Shown: positions 47,289 through 54,111 of the stretch, in pieces
How the letters are laid out: every line of letters starts with the position of its first letter
Position numbering within the stretch: position 1 is the first letter of the stretch
Assembly (NCBI GenBank): GCA_002343075.1
Contig: DDRH01000062.1
Location: forward strand, 141,863 to 195,973
Origin: Phycisphaerales bacterium UBA2421
GTDB taxonomy: Bacteria; Planctomycetota; Phycisphaerae; Tepidisphaerales; Tepidisphaeraceae
Direction of reading: 5' to 3'
Length of the DNA stretch: 54,111 nt
Notes under the pieces: model-generated
Told to the model about the DNA's origin: nothing
Seen by the model: the letters and a program-made list of their open reading frames with translations, nothing else
Database searches by the model: none
Translations under genes and position numbers: made by a program

Positions 47289-47882
47289 TCAGTGAATTCG
47301 ACGGCGCAACCAGGCGCGGGCGAACTCCCACTCGCGTTTGATGGTGCGCGGCGAAAGGTTCATTACTTCGCCCGTCTGCTCGACCGTCAAACCGGCAAAA
47401 AAGCGCAGGCGAATCACGTCGGCGGCGCGCGGATCCTTTCGCTCCAGAAGCAGTAACGCTTCGTCAAGTGCCAGCAACTGCTCTGTATCATCGATCAGCG
47501 AAGGAGAATCGGCCGCGATGCCGGTCAGGGTCAAACTCACGCGTTGCCTGTCACCGCCTCGCTTGAGGCGTCCGCGGCGGCGCGCGTGCTCGATGAGCGT
47601 CCGACGCATCGCTTCGGCAGCGGCATGTACAAACTGCCGCTCGCCCGCCCAGTCGATCTGAGCTTGCCCGTAGAGTCGAAGATAAACCTGATGCACAAGC
47701 TCTGTGGCGTGCAACGTATGGCCGGCGCGCTCTTCGTGCATCAACTCCTGTGCCATCGCACGCAGTTGCTTGTATACGCTGTTAAATAGCGACCCAAATG
47801 CGACCTGGGATTCACCCCGCGTCCGAACGCCCGGCGGCGCGGGTTCAGCTTCAGAAGAGGCGAACGGTCGATCCGGGTGCAT
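47289..47882 (-). CDS. ECF-type RNA polymerase sigma factor
   Basis: A 197-residue sigma factor of the planctomycete ECF group usually found with Ser/Thr kinases. Region 2 reads LHATELVHQVYLRLYGQ followed by FVHAAAEAMRRTLIEHARRRGRLKRGG, and region 4 reads LTVEQTGEVMNLSPRTIKREWEFARAWLRRR, the helix-turn-helix that contacts the -35 element. The ATG at 47882 gives a normal length; the longer frame to 47963 adds unrelated residues. No anti-sigma factor is seen, so control by the co-encoded kinase is the likely mode (inference). Confidence 0.93.
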   Translation of the reverse strand: MHPDRPFASSEAEPAPPGVRTRGESQVAFGSLFNSVYKQLRAMAQELMHEERAGHTLHATELVHQVYLRLYGQAQIDWAGERQFVHAAAEAMRRTLIEHARRRGRLKRGGDRQRVSLTLTGIAADSPSLIDDTEQLLALDEALLLLERKDPRAADVIRLRFFAGLTVEQTGEVMNLSPRTIKREWEFARAWLRRRIH

Positions 47883-48122
47883 GCCCGCATCATACCCGAG
47901 TTTCGGCCCGCCGGGGCGGCGAATCAGGCGATAGCAGTGGCAGCCAAACCCCGCGGCAAACACCCAACGATGTCGCCCAGCCGGCTTCTAAGTTGCTATC
48001 AATAAGGGGGTTATGAAGTTATCACGGCATTTCCCGCGCGACACCCCGCCCGCCAACTGCCACACTGCCCGAAGCGGCGCGACCGTCGCTTCTCCCTATT
48101 GCCGCATGCCCAACGAGGAAAG

Positions 48123-48195
48123 TAGCACCGACAGGACTCGAACCTGTGACCCGGGGCTTATGAATCCCCTGCTCTACCAACTGAGCTACGGTGCC
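48123..48195 (-). tRNA. tRNA-Met (anticodon CAT)
   Basis: A 73-nt cloverleaf on the minus strand: acceptor GGCACCG/CGGTGCT with a G1-U72 wobble, D arm GCTC-AGTTGGTA-GAGC, anticodon loop TTCATAA, variable loop GGGTC, T arm ACAGG-TTCGAGT-CCTGT, discriminator A and no encoded CCA. The anticodon stem has four G-C pairs and an A31-G39 mismatch. The first pair and stem do not fit an initiator, so elongator Met is likely; a lysidine-type Ile tRNA cannot be fully excluded. Confidence 0.93.
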
Positions 48196-48233
48196 GAAAC
48201 AGGCGTATTACTTTACATGCACAGCGGGCAGAT

Positions 48234-51200
48234 TCAACTGCGGGACCGCCGGCGGGAACTCACGAGCGCCATTGCAGGCAAGATCACTGTAATGCTCGGT
48301 TCGGGCACTGGAGCGGCGGAGGTGGCGGTGCGTGCAGCGGGCAGCGACTCACCGAAACTGCTCGCCAGGATCGTAAAGTCGTTGAGTGAGACGACTCCGT
48401 CGTAGTTAAAGTCACCCGCGGCCCACGCGGCGTTTGTGCCAAAGCCGGCGGCAAGGCGGGTGAAGTCGTCCAGGTTCACATCGCCGCTCAGGTCGGCGTC
48501 GCCGGAGATGGTGAATCGGACGAGCAGGCTGGTTGCATCCACCTCCTCGCCCAGAAACGATGCCGGCAAACCTAACTCACTTGCTTCGGCAAACCCCAGC
48601 GCCCTATTGGGAGTGACCGCGGCAAAGGCGCTGGTGATGCCGATGCCATTCCAACTTCCAGAGTTGAATCCGCTCGCAATCGCGTCGCGCACCGCCACAA
48701 TCGGGGATGCTCCGCTGTAGTCAATGACCAGCGCGTTGTCTGTGAGTTCCAGGTGCCCGTTGATCACGATCGACTCAGCCCGAATGACGCGAGGCTCTGC
48801 GGCATCCATCAGCACGACTTGTCCCCCGGGTGCTACTGAAATCGACGACAAGTGTTGGGAAGCATCGAGCATAACGAGCCCGCCGTTGACCTGCAGCCCC
48901 GCGCCGCGCAGGTCTGCCGTGGTTCTAAGCGCGCCGCCGTTGACGCGCACAATGGAGCTCGGTGACGAAAGCACCTCGCCATTGATCTCAGTAGTGCCTG
49001 CCCCGGCGATGGTCAGCATCGATCCATTCGCGATTACAAGCCCACCATTGAGCGTGAGCTTTGTGCCGAGCGCCGTGCTTGCAGTCGTATGGTTACTGAG
49101 AGTCGTTAAGATATTTATGACGTGCGCACCCTGATTCACGTTGATCGCTGCATTCCCGCCGGAGACGTCAAAGGTAACCGATCCAGCCCCGCCGATGGTG
49201 TAGGAGATGGCACTGTCGAAAGTGATCTGGCCAACCGTCACGGCGGTTGCAGTGGAGATGATGGTGGGTGTCTCGATGTATCCCAGCAACCGAGCGTGCG
49301 CACCGGTTGCGTTGGGAATGGCTCCGTCGAACCAGTTGGCCGCGGTGCCCCAGTTGTTGCCTGCTGCGCCGTTCCAACCCTGACCGAGTTGCAGGAGTGC
49401 GAATTCGTTCGCGTTAAGATTTGCGTTGCCGTCGAGGCTCGCGGGAACCTGATAGACCATGGCGCCCCCGTCGGGGTTGGCGAATGCGCCGACTGCAAGG
49501 TAGATCTGAGCGGGAATGAACCCAAACTCGCCGAGCAGGTCGAGCGTTCCTTCGAGTACTCCGCCGTTCGGGCCGGTGCCAGCTTCAGTGGCACCGGTGG
49601 TGTCGAACCAGCCTTCCCAGTCGTTGCTGTTCTCGTCCGCGAGGTATGCGTCCCACTGAGCAACCTGCCCGGATTTGGCCCAGTTGGCATTGACCATTGC
49701 TCCAGGGTTTCTGGCTAGATAGATGAAGTGGTCATTGCCTTCGCCGGCGTCCTGCGTGGCGAGATAGATTTTGCCGCCCTTTCGGGCATAGTGAATCTGC
49801 ATTCCGCCGTTGGCAGCGATCTGGGTTGCGCCGGCATCGAGCACGCCGTCCATGACAAAGCCGCCTGGGTTGGGCTGCGGTGCACCGGTTCCGGCTCCAA
49901 CCCACACATGTTGGATATCGGTGCGGGTGAGATTTCCTTTGGTGTCGGTCGCTTCGACGTAGTAGTCAAGCAGTTTGTTGGTAATGCCCGCGATCATGGC
50001 TGAGTATTCGTCCGCCCTCACTGTTGGCGCCAGGATGTTGCCCGGCGAGGTGAGCGAGCGGACGGTCATGGGCAGGCTGATCCAACTCCCCACCTCGGCA
50101 CCACCGGCGTACGTTTCGTTCTGTATCGAAGCGAGAGAATTGTCCCCGTCGACGTCAACGCGATACTTCAGTGTCACGCTGCTGAGGCCGCTAACGTCAT
50201 AGGCGTAAGTCCACACCTTAAAATCGCTGCTCTCGCGGGTGGAGCCGAATTCGTACTCTCCCGGGTTGTAGGCGTCGCGCTGTGGGATGAACACGCTCGG
50301 CGGTGTGGTTTCGTTGGACAGATTGCCTGCGGTCAAAGTGGAACTGACAGCTGCGACAGCCAAGTTGCTTCCGCGGGTAACATTGCTATCCCAAATCTCG
50401 GTGCCGTCCCAGTACCAATGGTCGCTGGCCATTGCCTGAGTCAGATAATGCCAGCCGCGTTCGGCATTGCTACCTGTATTGTTGATGACATTACTCGCGA
50501 TGGCAGGGCCGAGGATGTCCTCCGCGGTGTAAACGCGGTTTTTGGCGGCGGTCAGCACGGCCCAACTGTTGCGGTCGGGCGACCACCCGGCGGCGTTAGG
50601 GTCGCCGAGCCATTTCTTAAACTCGGCATCACCATTATCAGCGCCGGCCCAACTTCCACTTTCAACATGAATCACCGCGTTTTGCGGGACGGGAAAGCGC
50701 GAGAGATAATCCTGAACCGTTGTGACGTTGTAATTCGGGTTTCCATTAGCCCAGTTGACCATGTTCTGGAAATTAGAGTGGTAGTACGCGTCGCTGCCGC
50801 CGCCAAAGTTATCGCCGTCGTGATGCAGCATGACGTACATGGGGCGGGAATTGTCGGTGTTGAGGTGACGGTATTGATCCATCACGGTTTGATAAAGGAA
50901 TGCTCCATATCCGCCGCGACCGTCTTCATTACCCTCGTAACGTGCCGCAGGGACGGCGACGATCTTGCTCACCAGCCCTGTGTTTGGATTAACGTGCTGT
51001 ACCCAGGCGGGCTTGTAGCCATCGGGCGCGCCGACTTTGCTTGGTGCCCACAGGTTATTGAGTTGCACCCACGCTGCCGGAGCGGGGTTGATCTGATCGG
51101 CCTTGTTGGGCGCAAACAACCCCGAGGCGTTTGTGTGGGGGTAGGTCTTGCTGGCGCGGTCAATGTGGATGTTGTCGACCAGTGTCCATTCGATGCCCTC

Positions 51201-51785
51201 GGCCTGTAACCACGGGACCATTCGCTGGCTGAATGCGGTTTCGGCGGGGAAGAACCCCTTGGAATACGCGCCGCCGAACGTGCTGGCCATCGATTGTTTG
51301 TGCATGCGAATCTGCATGCGGATATCGCGTTCATCGAGCAGCGGGGCGAGCGCGTGGTGATACGTGAAGCCGATCATGTCCATGCGCGTGTTGCCCTGCG
51401 CCGTGGTCATCGCCTTAGCTTGTTGGTAGCCCGCCTGCCAGTTGTTCCACATTCCGCCGTTGATGCCGAGTTGTTGAAGCTTGTTCAGGTTCTCGACGAG
51501 CGAACCGGAAAATGAGACTTGAGCGCCGGCGTTCGGGAGCACCGCGGCGGTTTGGACGGCATTTCTGGGCCAGGTGGTGTAGGGACCGAATCGCTGATTA
51601 TGCACATCGTACAGGCTGAAAGAGTAGCGGCTGGCGTTCTGAGTCTGCTGGATGTTCTCGCCGGGGAAATAGATCGGTTGATGCATGTGCCAGAGGAAGC
51701 CCACCTGCATTTTCTCGGCCAACGCAGATGAGGTGAGTGACAGAACGACAGGCAGGACGGCAGTGCCGAGCACGAGACTTTTCAT
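48234..51785 (-). CDS. Secreted GH57 glycoside hydrolase with dockerin-like and PEP-CTERM ends
   Basis: An 1183-residue exported enzyme. The signal peptide ends at SSALA (about residue 23). The GH57 domain (about 24-430) shows motif 1 WHMHQP, motif 2 GFTYHHALAPLL, the nucleophile Glu182 in GFFPAETAFS and the acid/base Asp323 in MLHHDGDNFGG, so alpha-glucan cleavage or transfer is expected. Beta-sandwich and short beta-repeat regions follow, then the pre-dockerin segment (IDYSGASPIVAVRDAIASG), a dockerin-like pair (GDADLSGDVNLDDFTRLAAGFG) and the PEP-CTERM tail VPEPSITVILPAMALVSSRRR. The ATG at 51785 has AAGGAA upstream and a strong promoter further up. GH57 enzymes are mostly cytoplasmic, so this secreted, anchored form is notable. 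Confidence 0.88.
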   Translation of the reverse strand: MKSLVLGTAVLPVVLSLTSSALAEKMQVGFLWHMHQPIYFPGENIQQTQNASRYSFSLYDVHNQRFGPYTTWPRNAVQTAAVLPNAGAQVSFSGSLVENLNKLQQLGINGGMWNNWQAGYQQAKAMTTAQGNTRMDMIGFTYHHALAPLLDERDIRMQIRMHKQSMASTFGGAYSKGFFPAETAFSQRMVPWLQAEGIEWTLVDNIHIDRASKTYPHTNASGLFAPNKADQINPAPAAWVQLNNLWAPSKVGAPDGYKPAWVQHVNPNTGLVSKIVAVPAARYEGNEDGRGGYGAFLYQTVMDQYRHLNTDNSRPMYVMLHHDGDNFGGGSDAYYHSNFQNMVNWANGNPNYNVTTVQDYLSRFPVPQNAVIHVESGSWAGADNGDAEFKKWLGDPNAAGWSPDRNSWAVLTAAKNRVYTAEDILGPAIASNVINNTGSNAERGWHYLTQAMASDHWYWDGTEIWDSNVTRGSNLAVAAVSSTLTAGNLSNETTPPSVFIPQRDAYNPGEYEFGSTRESSDFKVWTYAYDVSGLSSVTLKYRVDVDGDNSLASIQNETYAGGAEVGSWISLPMTVRSLTSPGNILAPTVRADEYSAMIAGITNKLLDYYVEATDTKGNLTRTDIQHVWVGAGTGAPQPNPGGFVMDGVLDAGATQIAANGGMQIHYARKGGKIYLATQDAGEGNDHFIYLARNPGAMVNANWAKSGQVAQWDAYLADENSNDWEGWFDTTGATEAGTGPNGGVLEGTLDLLGEFGFIPAQIYLAVGAFANPDGGAMVYQVPASLDGNANLNANEFALLQLGQGWNGAAGNNWGTAANWFDGAIPNATGAHARLLGYIETPTIISTATAVTVGQITFDSAISYTIGGAGSVTFDVSGGNAAINVNQGAHVINILTTLSNHTTASTALGTKLTLNGGLVIANGSMLTIAGAGTTEINGEVLSSPSSIVRVNGGALRTTADLRGAGLQVNGGLVMLDASQHLSSISVAPGGQVVLMDAAEPRVIRAESIVINGHLELTDNALVIDYSGASPIVAVRDAIASGFNSGSWNGIGITSAFAAVTPNRALGFAEASELGLPASFLGEEVDATSLLVRFTISGDADLSGDVNLDDFTRLAAGFGTNAAWAAGDFNYDGVVSLNDFTILASSFGESLPAARTATSAAPVPEPSITVILPAMALVSSRRRSRS

Positions 51786-51841
51786 CGCTGTTTCCTTCTG
51801 CGCAGAGCAGCAGTTGAAACGGTTAACCCTAGTCTTTCGCG

Positions 51842-51869
51842 ATGATAAGACGCCCTTAAGGGATGTCAA
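51842..51869 (-). promoter_or_regulatory. Promoter of the GH57 gene with palindromic spacer
   Basis: On the minus strand TTGACA (51864-51869) and TATCAT (51842-51847) are 16 bp apart. The spacer contains the perfect palindrome CCCTTAAGGG (51853-51862), and a second palindrome GGTTAACC (51821-51828) lies just past the predicted start. Repressor binding is plausible. Confidence 0.65.
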
Positions 51870-52034
51870 GATTGATGATGCCGACAAAGCCCCAGCTCAA
51901 TCGTGCTGGTCGCTGGGCCGAAGGAGCGCAAACGCGACGTTGCAGGCGACGATTCGGCGGCCGGGGGGGCGCGGGTCGGCCGAGCGCGGTCAGATGGAAG
52001 GGATCAATTTGGAGCAGCGTGCAGAGGTCGCCTG

Positions 52035-52388
52035 CTAGGGCCCGATTGCCGGGCTGCCACGTTCACCGGTTCGTAGGCGGATGCAATCTTCCAGGTTGAG
52101 GACGAAGATCTTGCCATCGCCGATCGAGCCGGTGTCGCCGCTTCGGGCGGCATGAACGATTGCTTCAATTGCAGGTTCGACATAGGCGTCGTTCACCGCT
52201 ATCTCAAGTTTCACTTTCTGCACCAGGCGGATCTGCACCTCCGCGCCGCGATAGACTTCGGTGTGCCCGCGCTGCCGGCCGCACCCGCGGACATCGGTGA
52301 CGGTCATCAGGTAGACTTCACGTTCGTTGAGTGCTGCCTGCACGGCTTCCAGCTTTTCGGGGCGTATAACTGCGACGATTAGTTTCAT
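52035..52388 (-). CDS. Nitrogen regulatory P-II family protein (Tyr51 replaced by Val)
   Basis: A 117-residue P-II protein, the trimeric sensor of 2-oxoglutarate and ATP/ADP that controls ammonium transport. It starts MKLIVAVIRPEKLEAV and has the T-loop GRQRGHTEVYRGAEV and the nucleotide-binding IGDGKIFVLNLEDCIR. Position 51, the usual uridylylated tyrosine, is Val, although Tyr46 is kept, and the TGKIG loop reads TGSIG. Control by GlnD uridylylation is therefore unlikely. The ATG at 52388 has AGGA upstream. It lies 118 bp after the ammonium transporter on the same strand and surely acts on it. Confidence 0.93.
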   Translation of the reverse strand: MKLIVAVIRPEKLEAVQAALNEREVYLMTVTDVRGCGRQRGHTEVYRGAEVQIRLVQKVKLEIAVNDAYVEPAIEAIVHAARSGDTGSIGDGKIFVLNLEDCIRLRTGERGSPAIGP

Positions 52389-52506
52389 TTGGGGTTCCTG
52401 TCTCAGAGCTCGTTTCTCAAATCCTTCCGGTGTCGACACCGATCGACCCGCACCGCACGCCGGAAGCTGATCTCCGACGGCGGTGGGGTCACTTGGGTTT
52501 GGTGGA

Positions 52507-54111
52507 TTACGTTTCGACGCGCGCTGTCACGGGCGTGCCTTTCGATGCAGTGGAGAAAATCTTCTTCAGTCCATCGACCATGGTGCTGGGGTCGCCGCCG
52601 CGGAAGCGAAACTTGTTTCCTTGAACGGTGGTGACATAGGGGTAAATGCTCTTAAACTCCGCCGCCGCCGCTGGCTTGCCGCAGAGGTCGGACCAGACGG
52701 TGATGAGGTCCTTGGTGGCCGGGCCTTCGACGACGACGCTGAAACGCTGCGCGCCATCGGATTTATAGGCAGGCGCAACGCCGATCTGGGCTGCCGCCGA
52801 GCCGACGCCTACATCGCCGCCCATGGTGAAGCCTGCATAGGCTTCCATTCCGTGTTCGCCGATGTCGAGGCCCTCAAGCTCTTCTTCCTTGCTCACGCGA
52901 ATGCCGACGGTGAATTTGAGTGCCGCCCAGAGAATTGCACTCAGCACGACCACGGTTGCGCCGATCGCCGCAACGCCGATGAGCTGGCTGGCAAACTGAG
53001 CGCCGCCGGCCTTATCGCCGAAGATCCCGACTGCCAGCGTGCCCCAAACCCCGCACACCAAGTGGACCGAAAGCGCCCCGACGGGGTCATCAATCTTGAG
53101 CTTGTCGAACGAGACGACCGAAAGCACCACCAGCACACCGGCGATCGCACCAATCAGGACGGCGCTCAGGGGTGCCATGAGATCTGCCCCCGCGGTGATG
53201 CCGACGAGGCCGGCGAGGGCGCCGTTGAGGGCCATCGAAAGATCGGGCTTGCCGCCGACGATTTGCGATGTAATCAGGGCGGTGATGGTTCCCGCTGCAC
53301 CGGCGAGGGTGGTTGTGACGAGTACGAGTGAGACGAGGCCCGGATCGGCCGATAGCACCGATCCGCCGTTAAACCCATACCAGCCCAGGAACAGCATGAA
53401 CACGCCCGCGGTGACCATCGGCATGTTGTGGCCGGGGATCGGCCGCACCGAGCCGTCTGCGGCGTATTTGCCGATCCGTGGGCCGAGGAAGAGAATGCCG
53501 ATCAGTGCCGCAAATCCACCGGCAGCATGAACAATTGTCGAACCGGCGAAGTCATAGAATGGGGTTTCCATGGCCTGCAACCAGCCGGCGCCCCACTTCC
53601 AACTGCCGATCACAGGGTAGACGAATGAGGTGAAAAGAATCGCGAAGATAAAAAACGGAATGAGCTTGATGCGCTCGGCCACCGCACCGGACACAATTGT
53701 GCACGCGGTCGCGCAGAACATCGCCTGGAAGAGAAAATCGGTCCAGTAGGTGTAGCCGGCGTTGTAGCCGGGGGTCAGCCCGTTTTCGGGAATCGCCAGG
53801 CCAGGCGTGAAGGAGCCGATCCAGTTGGTCACCGACCAGCCCTCACCGGGATACATTAGGTTGAAGCCGATGGCGCAATAAGTAATCACGCCGATCATCG
53901 GAATAACCGTGTTCTTGGTTAGGATGTTGACGCAGTTTTTCGCGCGACAAAGCCCCGCTTCCAGGGTCGCAAAGCCGAGGTGCATCAGGAAAACCAACCC
54001 GATGCAGAGCATCATCCATACGTTGTTAACGGTGAAGGTCGGCGTCACTTCGGGTAATGCTTCGGCCGCCTCCGCGGCGACGGTTGCGGTTGCAGTGGCG
54101 GCATCGGCGGG
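52507..54111 (-). CDS. amt: Ammonium transporter with C-terminal extension (N-terminus outside window)
   Basis: An Amt-family channel. The frame stays open to the window edge (PADAATATATVAAEAAEALPEV before the conserved part), so the start, probably with a signal peptide, lies outside; the GTG at 54048 is not needed. Family segments are clear: FLMHLGFATLEAGLCRAKN, DFAGSTIVHAAGGFAALIG, GWYGFNGGS and HLVCGVWGTLAVGIF, the paired His residues included. After the usual cytoplasmic end (GLDIGEHGMEAYAGF) there are about 105 more residues (RFSVVVEGPATKDLITVWSD...) not typical of Amt proteins. The P-II gene follows on the same strand. Confidence 0.93.
   Translation of the reverse strand, partial: PADAATATATVAAEAAEALPEVTPTFTVNNVWMMLCIGLVFLMHLGFATLEAGLCRAKNCVNILTKNTVIPMIGVITYCAIGFNLMYPGEGWSVTNWIGSFTPGLAIPENGLTPGYNAGYTYWTDFLFQAMFCATACTIVSGAVAERIKLIPFFIFAILFTSFVYPVIGSWKWGAGWLQAMETPFYDFAGSTIVHAAGGFAALIGILFLGPRIGKYAADGSVRPIPGHNMPMVTAGVFMLFLGWYGFNGGSVLSADPGLVSLVLVTTTLAGAAGTITALITSQIVGGKPDLSMALNGALAGLVGITAGADLMAPLSAVLIGAIAGVLVVLSVVSFDKLKIDDPVGALSVHLVCGVWGTLAVGIFGDKAGGAQFASQLIGVAAIGATVVVLSAILWAALKFTVGIRVSKEEELEGLDIGEHGMEAYAGFTMGGDVGVGSAAAQIGVAPAYKSDGAQRFSVVVEGPATKDLITVWSDLCGKPAAAAEFKSIYPYVTTVQGNKFRFRGGDPSTMVDGLKKIFSTASKGTPVTARVET

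Noticed and set aside
48013..48405. 130-codon frame on the plus strand
   Set aside because: It runs straight through the antisense of tRNA-Met and the end of the GH57 gene; its TRTCDPGLMNPLLYQLSYG wording is the well-known false product of tRNA genes.
34032..51785. Cellulosome
   Set aside because: Dockerin-like units are present, but no cohesin or scaffoldin is encoded and two proteins carry PEP-CTERM tails instead; a true cellulosome is not supported.

Overview
The window reads as chromosomal DNA of a Planctomycetota bacterium, most likely of the Phycisphaerae type (inference; there is no rRNA here). The evidence is a group of very large secreted proteins with two planctomycete export or sorting signatures (an N-terminal LEPR-XLL-like motif and a C-terminal PEP-CTERM tail), a dockerin-like C-terminal module repeated in four proteins (pattern GD.NLDG.V.L.DFT.LA..FG), and an ECF sigma factor next to a membrane Ser/Thr kinase with TPR repeats. 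Housekeeping genes (rpsB-tsf, rpsP-trmD-rplS, rplU, holA, ligA, gap, dapD, one tRNA-Met) are intact and unremarkable in composition. No phage, IS transposase or CRISPR array is visible.

Layout: 1-6150 (+) is one tight run: truncated histidine kinase, CheY-like regulator, GAF/HD-GYP phosphodiesterase, STAS protein, GspE/PilB ATPase, GspF/PilC membrane protein. It looks like a signalling module wired to a type II secretion or type IV pilus motor. 6147-8920 (-) holds a sugar-phosphate isomerase-like gene and tsf/rpsB. 9455-10741 is a secreted PEP-CTERM protein, closed by a bidirectional terminator. 10805-16033 (-) holds a sulfite-oxidase-like gene and all three enzymes of the arginine-agmatine-putrescine route (speA, aguA, aguB). 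A small GxxExxY gene bounded by inverted CACGAAT repeats exactly fills the space between aguB and aguA. 16216-19991 has holA, rplU (with promoter and terminator), a diguanylate cyclase and a receiver-like orphan.

20256-25337 has gap plus sugar genes (GH13 lipoprotein, PHP phosphoesterase, GH1 beta-glucosidase). ligA (with an unusual cysteine-rich insertion), a DinB-like gene and two translationally coupled amidohydrolases follow, one of which has lost its metal ligands. 31215-33829 (+) is rpsP-trmD-rplS (no rimM) and dapD. 34032-44054 (-) encodes three secreted giants; two are LEPR-XLL proteins that share a conserved leader of about 95 nt, and one of these contains four 229-residue tandem repeats. 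44542-47882 (-) is the kinase/ECF sigma pair. After a tRNA-Met comes a secreted GH57 enzyme with dockerin-like and PEP-CTERM ends, then a P-II protein lacking Tyr51 and a truncated ammonium transporter with a C-terminal extension.

The observations that most deserve follow-up are the GxxExxY cassette and its apparent solo repeat relic near 44312, the shared leader of the LEPR-XLL genes, the shared pre-dockerin module, the amidohydrolase/pseudo-amidohydrolase pair, and the signalling-secretion operon. All functions are read from motifs; no database search was run.
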